Shown: positions 10,539 to 19,629 of the stretch, in pieces | Layout of the letters: the number at the start of each line of letters is the position of its first letter | Numbering within the stretch: the stretch's first letter is position 1 | Source: Agapanthus africanus | Lineage: Eukaryota > Streptophyta > Magnoliopsida > Asparagales > Amaryllidaceae | NCBI GenBank assembly: GCA_030015575.1 | Contig: CM057338.1 | Location: 830,172,353 to 830,236,352, forward strand | DNA length: 64,000 nt | Direction: 5' to 3' | Translations under genes and position numbers: made by a program | The notes under the pieces: model-generated | Database searches by the model: none | Seen by the model: the letters and a program-made list of their open reading frames with translations, nothing else | What the model was told of the DNA's origin: nothing

Positions 10539-12417
10539 ATAGCTTTCGACTCTTCCTTCCCTTTCGTATGTTCAAAGAGAGCCTTTGCTGACGCGCCCGT
10601 GGATCGAGAAGTCTTTGCGCTTATTAAAGATCATGACCCGTAGCAAAAATCTCTTCACCTGTGGGGGTCGTGGTATAATTAGATTATCCGGGGTCGGCGC
10701 AGTTTTTCTTGTGTAGCGCCCTCAGATCCAATTTCAGCGATTCATTACGTTGAACCGCCTCAAGTGACTTATGCCGTGGAAGAGGTCAACTGGACCTTGG
10801 AGGGTCGCCTTCAGCCCTCTATGGCATTAATACCCGTACAGCCACCGATGGCTTTGGATATTTTGGGGCGGCGCATATGCCAAGGCAAGTCGTGCCCTTG
10901 GGGGCAAGTTTATATGATAGGATTGACTCCTCTCCATTCAGCCGTCTACCTGCAGTGGGCTTGGTATATCCTGTCGGCCAAGAAGTCGCTGCTGCTGAAG
11001 CTTGGGTTGTATCCTGCAATCTATGCATCCCTTTTTCAATATCCCGCGCCTCATGTATGGTGGGTCAAGGCTTTTTTGGAACAGTGGAACATCCCAACCT
11101 ACACATTTCTTCTATTGGACTGGGAGGTCTCAATTTCCTTGGAGGAGTTTGCGGAAATTTCCGGTTTACCCGTCAGAGGGGAACATTACGATGAGATACT
11201 TCCCCCTGATGAGTATATCTTTGCCACCAAATCAGTGGTGATGGGCCTTACTCCAGAGAATGCCGTTCAACACCAGTTCCCGAGCATAATCAAGGTGTTG
11301 AACATTTATGAAAGTTTGTTCTTAGAGTCTGGAGGGCACGGAGTCGGCTTTGCAGATTTTATCGCCCGCTTTCTTCGTCCAGAAATCTTGTCAAAACAAG
11401 CTATGAAATTCGCCAAGCATGACGACCCGTTCGGTTTTGGTTTGGATAACTTGCCGACGGCAGAGGCGGATTTAAAGAATTTCTTCATTCCAGACATTTC
11501 GGTCATCTTTTTTGCAGAGTTCGCTGCTCCATACGTCGACGAAGAGACGTTCTTTCTGGGGTTCATCGGCCTGTGGTTGAATTGGTTTGTGCTTCCGACG
11601 CATTCTCGCTATATGAGGCCGACTGTCTTTTATCCGGCCCACCGCATGATCGCAGGGACGCGTGTGGCCGTTGGGATTGCAGGGCTAGCTCATCTATATC
11701 ATGGCCTGAGCTTAGCGGCAGGCACTACTAAGCCGAGGATAAAGCACGTACATCTTCCGTTGCACTACTTCATGTCATGGATCGATATGCACGTGCTAGG
11801 TGCTTTCGGTGTTCACAGACGACCCCGCTTCTACGAAAGCTATAACTTTCCTTTGGTCATGTATCTGGTTGACGCTTCTGCGTCAGACCCGTCGCAGCGA
11901 GAGGCTCGGCGATTGGTCCTCCGCCCACGCATGGTTGGGGACAACATGACCTTTGTCGATAGAGTCTTGACTATCGGCAAGGAATCTACTAAGGTGGTAC
12001 AACCGTTGCGTGACACATTCAAAGATGGGGCTTCCATGTTGAAGGCTCAGGAAATCTTACACTTGTATTCTAGTAGGCCAGGCTTTTTAGTATTCAGACA
12101 AAATGCCTCGGTACTGTTTATGAGGTACAACCTACACCGCTTCGCTCAACAGTCGGGTTATAATCAGGGTGTTCCTCTCGAGGCATTCTTAGTTGAGCTG
12201 GCTGCTACAGAGGAGGGTATTCGCAGTGCGCTGCACCACTTTAGGCGATTAAATACGGGGTCCCATTTTCTCATTAGCGAGCCGAGCTATGTACCAAAAG
12301 CTTCGAACGCTTACGTGGCGTGGTACCAGCATGCGATGGGTGCTGTTATCATGGAGGAAAGGCGACTATTGTTCGATCACAAGGATGTAGTCCAGCTGGT
12401 AATCCATCGGTCCCTTT
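10539..12417 (+). pseudogene. Plant mobile domain (PMD) gene, part 1: PMD region
   Basis: Encodes a PMD-type domain, as in MAIN/MAIL1 proteins and the so-called phosphatase 7 long form homologs. PMDs occur both in host genes and inside transposons. The signature runs WNIPTYTFLLLDWEVSISLEEFAEISGLPVRG around 11085-11175, close to the family pattern of helix, strand, then LGLPVDG. The uninterrupted stretch is 10683-12419. Upstream, the same frame reads on from 10539 (AFDSSFPF, VFALIKDHDP, LHLWGSWYN) but meets TAG at 10641-10643 and at 10680-10682. The codon aligned with the ATG of the opposite gene is ATA at 10539, so the usual start seems lost. A one-base frameshift near 12415 moves the reading to the next frame (KRRTAVRPSLRKA), with a TAG at 12500-12502. 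Clearly a decayed copy. The biochemical activity of PMDs in transposons is not settled. Confidence 0.82.
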
Positions 12418-13340
12418 AAAGCGACGGACCGCCGTACGTCCTTCCTTAAGAAAAGCTACTATGGTTTTGGTCTCACGAGCTTTCCCCGAGAAGCTTCAAT
12501 AGGATGTTCCCGCAACTACGGTAGCCGTGGCGTCCCCGGAATCTGGCATTGGTTCGGAAATCGGGACCCGCTGTCTAAAGATGCCTATCAAGCGAAAGCT
12601 CTTATCGTCGGCCGCTGGTGTCCGTTCGCAGAAAAAGAAGAAGTCTTTATTCTCTGTCGATGTCGTATTCGGCCAGGAGCCCCATTCTCCCTACAGTGAG
12701 GGCTTGTGCGAATACGGCACCAATGACGGTTTGTTTGACACGCCTACGACCGATACTGATCTACAGGCTGCCCTCACAGCTTCCGAGCGTCTGGCTCATG
12801 AGAAAGCGGCATTGATTTCTATTGCGGAGTCAGGTATACTTCAGTTATATTCTTCTATGCCTATCCCTTCTCTCTTTATTATGCTTCTATTAACGCTTTC
12901 TTCTTCAACAGGTATTTCTGCCGAAGAAGCTCTCGCGGCTTCCCTCAGGACATTCAACGAGGAAGAGAGGCTTCGCGCTTCTTTGGGCCTTGGTATACTT
13001 CGTTTCATTACGCCTTTACTCTTTTTTATTTATGATCTGACCCTTCTCTTCGCCCTATTGCAGGAACTACTGCAACTCAGGTCGTTCCAAGTGTAGTGCC
13101 AATCCCAAGTGGCGATGCAGCAAAGCTTCTAGAGCTAGCGACTATGGACACGGCCATCCCAAAGTCACCACAGGATGCATTGCTGAAGCAGCCGATGATG
13201 GACGCCATAGCAGCTCCAGAGGCAGAGCTCGGTTCGGATGATGACGTCCCCCTGTCGGAAGTCTTAAGGAGGTCAGTTCTCACTGCTCAGACTGAGAGGA
13301 AGCGCATGAAGCACGCGGCGAGGGAACGCGATGCTGTTTT
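12418..13340 (+). pseudogene. PMD gene, part 2: low-complexity linker exons
   Basis: After the frameshift the frame continues through a basic patch (KMPIKRKLL, RSQKKKKSLF, a possible nuclear signal) and an acidic, serine-rich linker. Two clean plant introns are visible: 12834-12911 (78 nt, GTATAC...TTCAACAG) and 12993-13063 (71 nt, GTATAC...CTATTGCAG). Both are phase 1, and the exon between them (12912-12992) is 81 nt, a symmetric exon. Removing them gives an open frame through ISAEEALAASLR, GTTATQVVPSVVPI and ARERDAV to 13340, where the copia solo LTR begins. The linker is probably unstructured. No function can be assigned to this part. Confidence 0.7.
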
Positions 13341-15535
13341 TGTTAGTTATGTATATGCCCTAGAGGCCATTGTTGTGCATATGATGTATATTATGGATGC
13401 TTGGATATATATAGAGAGGACTTTCTTGCTCGTCATGATAGTATGCTATTTGGTTTCACTTTATCTTAACATGTTGACTTGTATTGGTTTACTGTCTTAC
13501 TCTCACATGTTGATAAAGCCCTTAGGATCTGTACTCGACTACTGGGACTATGATGAGATCATACTAGTGGGGCCATGGTAGTCGATGAGTACATCCTATA
13601 ATAGTTCCTAGTCGAGGGTATATCGAGACAGGGCATCGATACACCAGAGTAAACTAGCGTATACGCATCTTGACCCATATGATGGGCGATGGATGATCCC
13701 ATATCCATCGGTGTTTGACATCAAGGATGGTGTACGGGTGCTCAGTGGAGACTGGGTACACTGGACGGACTCGCCGAGAACTCCCAGATGGTGATATACC
13801 ACACGTCAGATGGCAGTTCTCCGGTGACACTGGTACAGGGTAGTCTGTAGACCCGAGATCGTCATAGATTCTTGTGTGATTCCCAATGTGCTTTGATTTC
13901 CACCTTACCACGTCCAAGAGGGCGTGCAAAACGGTGGCTTTTGGGTGCAATCCCGAATCACATGGAGGCAATGAGCGATAGGAGGGGATTCGTCTCTCCC
14001 GGTATAGGGAGTTGATGTTGTGCTGTGTTCGATTGGCTATAACTGGAAGTCCCTGGCCAGGGCCGATATAGAGATTTACTGGTAAGTGTTACCAGTAGTT
14101 TCTCGACCCGTTGTGAGCCTCACATCGACACGACTTATCGGTTACTGGGGTCTGACGTATACCACCCCTAGACTTGATATGCGACATATCAGAGAAGAGA
14201 CCGGACTGTACGGGAGTGTTACTGAATGGATTCACAGGAGAATGTACAGGCTAGCTTGTTGATCTTCTGATCGCTCAATACCTGGGTGGCTGTTACGTTT
14301 AGCTGACCGCTTGCAGCTTGTGGGTGTTTGATATGATCATCACCTGCTACCGGCGTATTGACGATTCTTCAGAGTCCTACACAGAGGTTTCTTGACTCAG
14401 GCAAAACGGAGTAGGGGCACATATGTGATATGTGCAGGACCGAGGATAATACGATATGAGATACCGTATTATATTCTCGCGATATTTAGATATGAGCCGG
14501 GTCATCAGATCAAGTGTTGATTCGATGAATCGGTACATAATATATTAGTCGGTTATATTCGATATAGCCGGATTGTCGGATCAAGTGTTGATTCGATGAT
14601 TTAATGTATAATAATATATATGATATATTGCATTACATTATCTAATATAGGCTCGCTTTATTATTTCATTTTCTCACCGGGTAATACATTGATATATATG
14701 CGATATATGTTAATTGTATTATTTTCTTTTGTTACAAATATACAATATATATGTGATATATATTATTGTAACATGATATGATTACTAATGCAACTTGTTT
14801 AGTGGAGATTAAACAAGGTTAGGGTTTGATTTGGGTTAGTTCTTTCATGCACCTTCTAGAAGGATTTCTTTTGTCATGAAAAAGATATTATGGTTGATAT
14901 TTTCTAGTAACTCATGCTTTAACCCAACCCAAACCCTAACCTTAGTTAATTCTCTACATGAGTTTTCCTTGTCATCCTTGACCATGGTTGCATTATTAAT
15001 CATATATTCATTTCATTATTCATCACAAAAGGTTTAATTCATTTTTCATCGTCTTCTGCAACCTTGAGCTTTGAGAAAGCTTACTAGGTTTTCATTTTGT
15101 GATGATTTCATGTGAGAATTTGATATAAAAGGAAAGCATAAATACTACTCCATCATCCTCATCTAATCTAACCAATTAGATTAGAGTGTTCACCTCATTA
15201 GAGTGAGAGAGCTTGAGTTATAGAAACTTCGACGTAGATCATCGGAGAAAAGGAACACTACAAGTTAGCATGGATCGTTCGAGTCGTGGAGCCTCTCTTG
15301 AGTCTGGGAGATCGTGGATCGCGGCGAAGGGACTTCTACTCGGAGCTTATGAAGCAAAGGAGCGGACTACAAAGGTTGTAATCCCTCACATTTAATTGTA
15401 AAGATATTTACTTGCATGTTAAACCCTAATAATCTAGCAAAGATCCCGGCTTTGGGTTGTTCGGCACGTCTAAATTTTTATTCGGGCATTGTTGATGCCT
15501 TATGAACCCTTGTAAGAGTGCCTAGAAACCCTACA
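13341..15535 (+). mobile_element. Copia (Angela/BARE-like) solo LTR inserted in the PMD gene
   Basis: Starts TGTTAGTTATGTATATGCCC with the family TAGAGGCC motif and ends AAACCCTACA. The flanks are GTTTT at 13336-13340 and GTTTT at 15536-15540, an exact 5-bp target duplication. It is 2195 bp long with no internal region, so it is a solo LTR. It interrupts an exon of the PMD gene: skipping it joins the codons for ARERDAV to LVAGAGSSN in the same frame. The insertion is therefore younger than the PMD element. Confidence 0.93.
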
Positions 15536-16551
15536 GTTTTGGTCGCAGGTGCAGGCTCAAGCAATATTCCGCCTGCTGACATTCCTTCGGTGGATGTTCC
15601 TTCCGCCCTGTCTACTGCCCATAGACAGGTTGCACGTGCAACTCGGGAAGAAACTGAAAAGCTACTTCAAGGTAACGTAACGCCCAATCCTTTATTAGAA
15701 CTTGGTCCTTGAATTAGTCCTGACGATGGTATGGCAAGTGAAACGCCGATGATTACAAAGCCCGAAGTGTCCACTCTTTTTAGGGAATCTGGGACTGTCC
15801 AGACTGCTGCTCTTTCTCCTTGTGGCTTCTTGGTATCGGCGGGTGTCGTAAGCATTACGACAGCCCTCGTCAAGTAGGGGATGAAGCTATGGGTACAGAA
15901 TCTATTCCCCCGAGAAAGAGTGAGGAAGCCACTACACTTGGTGACGCTTCCGACGCGGTTTCGGTCTCTGATATATCAGGTACTCCTTAGGTGTTTGTTT
16001 TTTAAGTTTTTCAATCCTGTTAAGCCCTTCTAATGATACTTCATTTGTATTGAGCATTGGCGCGGTAAACCCTGAAGCTGAGCCGGCTGAAGAAGTGTCG
16101 TCGGCCGCCACCTTGACGGTCGCTGTCCCTTTGCTTTCTTCTGCACCTCCTAAAATCTTGGAAGGTATGGGTTTCTCACTTATTTGCTTCACTATGGATA
16201 CAATCCTACTTGTATTGACTGTATATTGTCGCGACTTTGCAGGAGTACTTTTCGACCATTTGTACCAGGTGTTAAACTCGCATTTTTCCTTTCAGTCGGA
16301 AATCGTTCCACCTTCTGGTATTGGTCAGTATATTCTTCACCTAATGATTCTCCTTTTTTTTAGTAGACTTATTGTTGCTAAGCCTTCCTTATATTGACCA
16401 CAATATCACGGGTCAGAGGAGGAAGCGAAAGAATAGCCGCACTTCCGGTACTCCCTTTTTTTCTGCCTGCAACAGCCGGTACGATAGATTCCATCCCTAA
16501 GGTGATTTCTTTGTCTTCCAAGTTGAAATTTGACCATAATTCATTTTGCAG
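15536..16551 (+). pseudogene. PMD gene, part 3: further linker exons
   Basis: The frame continues from the LTR as VAGAGSSNIPPADIPSV to an apparent donor after CTTCAAG at 15671. Later exon-like pieces are rich in Ser, Thr, Ala, Pro and Glu (DEAMGTESIPPRKSEEA; PEAEPAEEVSSAATL). They are separated by intron-like stretches of 50-80 nt, the clearest at 16165-16242 (GTATGG...TTTGCAG, 78 nt, phase 1, joining ILEG to VLFDHLYQ). A TAG at about 15873 and uncertain splice choices show decay. Exon boundaries here are tentative except for 16165-16242. Confidence 0.5.
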
Positions 16552-17258
16552 TGATTACACCGGCTCCAGCTCCTTTTGAGTCTCGCATTCCCATGCCCGT
16601 GAGGCCTTTCGCTGGACGTACATCCTTCGGGGGCGCAGCGAATAGCCGGCGAACGTTAAGCGAGTTTATCGAAGATCTCAAAGACGAGACCCTCACTTCT
16701 GCTACGGATTTTGTCGACAAAGTCAATCCAATGCTGACGACACTCGTGAACTTCCATAATGAAGATCTCGTAGGTTCTTGAGTTGATTATTGCGGGAAGA
16801 TCGAGGCTTGCCTGCACGAGATTGAGCTTAAGCGTATCGCTCCTGAAGAGTTGGCCTCAAACTCTCAGCGGGCTGCATGGGTCGAGCAAAATGTCCCTTT
16901 CATTCTCTATTTGAAACATGAGGCGGTCCTGAGGCGAAAGGAACATGAGGCGGCTTCTGACGAATACGTCCAATTGTGTGCCTAGATTGAGGCGAATGCT
17001 GCGCAGCTAAAAACCATTTTCGACAATCTCCAACGATGTATTTTGGATGGGTTGATGCTAAAGCGGAAGCTTGACTTTACCGAGCGAGTCACGCAGGACT
17101 GCGAAGCTGCCAAGCAAGAAATCGATGAAAATCTTTCATCTTGTTTGTAACAACGGACTCGAATCGAAGCGGAGTTGGCCGCTGTAGCTGAACACAAGAA
17201 GGAATTGACGGGAGCGCGCGAGCGGTTCGTCATTTTATTGAAGACGCCTCCTCCTTAA
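16552..17258 (+). pseudogene. PMD gene, part 4: C-terminal coiled-coil exon
   Basis: Follows a splice acceptor TTTTGCAG ending at 16551 and is read in phase 1 (V-ITPAPAPFESRIP). The remainder is helical and charged, with heptad-like runs (LHEIELKRIAPEEL; LKTIFDNLQRCILDGL; RIEAELAAVAEHKKEL), likely a coiled coil as seen at the end of many transposon-borne PMD proteins. The frame is open to a final TAA at 17256-17258 except for three nonsense codons: TGA 16779-16781, TAG 16983-16985 and TAA 17148-17150. All three are in the one frame, so this is a point-mutated last exon and not chance coding. Confidence 0.75.
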
Positions 17259-18147
17259 TAAGTGTCATTGTACCCCCTTACTTGTACTGATTGTAAACTT
17301 CTGATTCATGAATAACACGAATTCATTTTGATTTCTTTATGAATGTATCTTGTATTCACTTGAATTCATGAATAAAAGACATATTTTATTTCATACTGTT
17401 ATTTCTCTTTTCTTCGATGTTTTGATCTGGTGTGAAGTAGTTTATGGACTCATTTCGGAATTTCTAGTTTATGGACTCATTTCGGAGTTTGTAGTTTACC
17501 TTCCTTAGGCTTGTAGGCAAACCTATCCTGACGTCACAGTTAACCCCTGCTCTTTACGACAGAGGTCCGTTAGGGTCTGTGGTACTATAGTTTTTGTCCG
17601 TTGTACCGTCGCGTTGGCTGGTGCATTCCCTGATATGCAGACTTTACGATGCTGTTCGAGTAGCCCCGCGACTGTCGTGTCTCTGATCCCTTCGGGGCTG
17701 GACAAGATGTCTTCAAGTAATCTCCTTAGGTCATTTATTAAGGATCGAGATCTGAGTTAACGATAGATGATAATGCTTGTGTCCGCTCGCTATCTTCTCA
17801 GATCAAAATTCTAATAAAAATTGTGTATGCCAACTCGAAACCGGCCGTATGCTATGCATTACTTCACTCACGACCGTGAGCAATGTGGTAGGGGGAAGCA
17901 TTTGTTCATATCAGTCCAGTGTTCACCTATAGCTAGATGCATGCATCAGAAACTTCTAAGATTAAAATGCAAAGTATATGTGCAGAGGCAAGATGCCCAC
18001 ATGGATATGTACTGGAGAAAAAACATTCAACATTCAACAGTCAATAATAAAAAAGTACATTTAAATAAGTACTTTATTCTGCAGGAAACAGATCACCGAA
18101 CTTGGATCAAAAGTACAAAGGTTTACAAAACTAAGAATAAAATTTTC
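17259..18147. other. Region between the two convergent genes
   Basis: Holds the 3' ends of the two convergent genes and no recognisable coding sequence. A polyadenylation-like AATAAA lies at about 17371 for the plus gene. A 30-bp unit (TTTATGGACTCATTTCGGA...) is duplicated in tandem at about 17437-17500. Reading frames here are short and lack family features. Confidence 0.55.
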
Positions 18148-18600
18148 TTAAGCCCTCTCTGCCTTTTCCACCATGTCGAAGCGGCGACCTTCACGAGGAG
18201 TTGCTCCCCATCGGTCAGCGCCGTGCACATCAGCGAAGGCAGACATGATGGCCCGCTGATCCCGTATCTGACTTAGCAACTGAACAGAACGATCCCTCAG
18301 AGGCTGGGTAATCAAATGTGCCTCATGAAAGCACTCGATCTTGTCTTCCGCCGCGTCGAGCATCGCCAGAGTCATCTCCGCTGGATGAGGAGGGATGTCA
18401 GCAAGTATAGACGAGAAGATCATCCGAAACCAAATGGAGCCGATAGGAAGAGGAGAGCCTCTACGAGCCAGGAGCTCAAACATCACCATGTCACATTGGT
18501 CATCTGTGAGAACGGGATCCACTAATCGCGCAGCAAAAAGAGGAACAATTCCCTTGATAGGTACATCCCATGGTTGCCGACGAGCGTGAGGACGATTGCA
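18148..18600 (-). pseudogene. Unknown element protein, second copy of the TDxQC domain
   Basis: Minus-strand frame reading PWDVPIKGIVPLFAARLVDP, then LTDDQCDMVMFELLARR, then LDAAEDKIECFHEAHLIT and IRDQRAIMSAFADVHG, ending AEKAERA at 18148. There is no ATG at a convincing position; the frame is open upstream to about 18600, so this is probably a later exon. It aligns along its length with the protein at 19063-19569 (TDxQCxxVM, LLxRR, LDxxEDKxxxxxxxxxI, Q(K/R)AI), so the two are related domains. I do not recognise the family. The position opposite the PMD gene suggests an accessory protein of the same element. Confidence 0.6.
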
Positions 18601-18784
18601 AGCTATGACTCTTGGTCTGTTAAAAATGGCTCTCTTCTTATGAAGAAAAAGAATATCATTGCTTCAGAATATAAAGAGAAGCAGTTAAATTTAGACACAG
18701 AAAATGTTGTGCATGGTGGAACTATTTCCAAGGCCAGAGAAAAAAGGCATGGGAAAAGAAAAAGTTGACTCATGAAAACCAGAG

Positions 18785-18955
18785 CCAGAAGGTGAAGCAA
18801 TTCCCTCAGCAGCGCCTCACGTGCATGGCATGTGAGCGCCGGTGCTGACTCTTTTCCATCAGCAGCGCCCCACGTGCATGACACGTGAAGCGTCGGCGCT
18901 GATTCGAACCAACGCCTCACGTGCATGACACGTGAGCGTCGACATTCGTTTATAT
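18785..18955. repeat. Three GC-rich CACGTG palindrome units
   Basis: Three copies of about 50 bp, each with the core CCTCACGTGCATGRCAYGTG followed by AGCGYCGG-like sequence and GCTGA. Each unit is itself palindromic around GCATG. CACGTG is the plant G-box. The units lie between the two minus-strand domain copies, possibly in an intron, and resemble units in the inverted arms and in the Tat LTR at 58930-59290. Confidence 0.75.
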
Positions 18956-19062
18956 AACAACACTTCACGTAAGGCACATATAAGCATTGGCATAAAGCGA
19001 AGGTAGGGTTTTGTCATTCATATTTCGAAGAAATTTATACATTGGTGATAAGAAAAGGATGT

Positions 19063-19569
19063 TTACAACAGCAAGACGCTGAATTCTGGACATGGATTCA
19101 TGAACTTAGAAGCATGTTTGAGTAAAGTGCTTCTAGCTTCGTTGACCATGTTCTTATGCATTTTCTCACGAAGGCAAGCGTCGGGATCCCCACTGATGTC
19201 GTCCATCCTCTGGTGCGTGGATATTATCGCCTTCTGTTGGAAGACGCGATGCAAAACAGCGACAAAATCAACTCTCCGCTTCTTTAAAATCATGCCCATC
19301 AGATATACTGAATGCACCTTGTCTTCAATATCATCAAGTGCCTCGAGCGGCATAGCCTCATCAAGCTCAGGAAGTGCTTCCCAAATCGACCCAACGACAA
19401 TCTTCAAAAGAGCAGAACGGCGGGAGAGCAATCGATCGTTGTAATCGTCGAAGCGACGCATCACCTCAGTGCACTGGGCGTCAGTAAACTCTTAGCCCTG
19501 GCAGCGGCCTTAGATGCGAATCTCCTCATAAGAGATAATCTGTTCAAGATCATACAGATGAGAAACCAT
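19063..19569 (-). pseudogene. Unknown element protein, first copy of the TDxQC domain
   Basis: Starts with ATG at 19569 right after a splice acceptor (TTTTCTTTTCAG), reading MVSHLYDLEQIISYEEIRI. Two in-frame stops follow (TAA at 19510-19512 and 19492-19494). Then the same frame continues as EFTDAQCTEVMRRFDDYNDR, ALDDIEDKVHSVYLMGMILK and VFQQKAIISTHQRMDD to a stop at 19063. It aligns with 18148-18600. Predicted helical, charged, no transmembrane segment, no known catalytic motif. The right inverted arm supplies its promoter. The stops could be real nonsense mutations or mark a short intron. Family unknown. Confidence 0.6.
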
Positions 19570-19629
19570 AGTATCTGAAAAGAAAAACCAGTAAAGGGTT
19601 AGCAATCAAAATACCAAAATCATTACAAT

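Noticed and set aside
17821-18276. Plus-strand frame across the end of the minus-strand gene
   Set aside because: It overlaps the TDxQC protein in antisense and shows no known motif; the minus-strand reading is supported by its similarity to 19063-19569.
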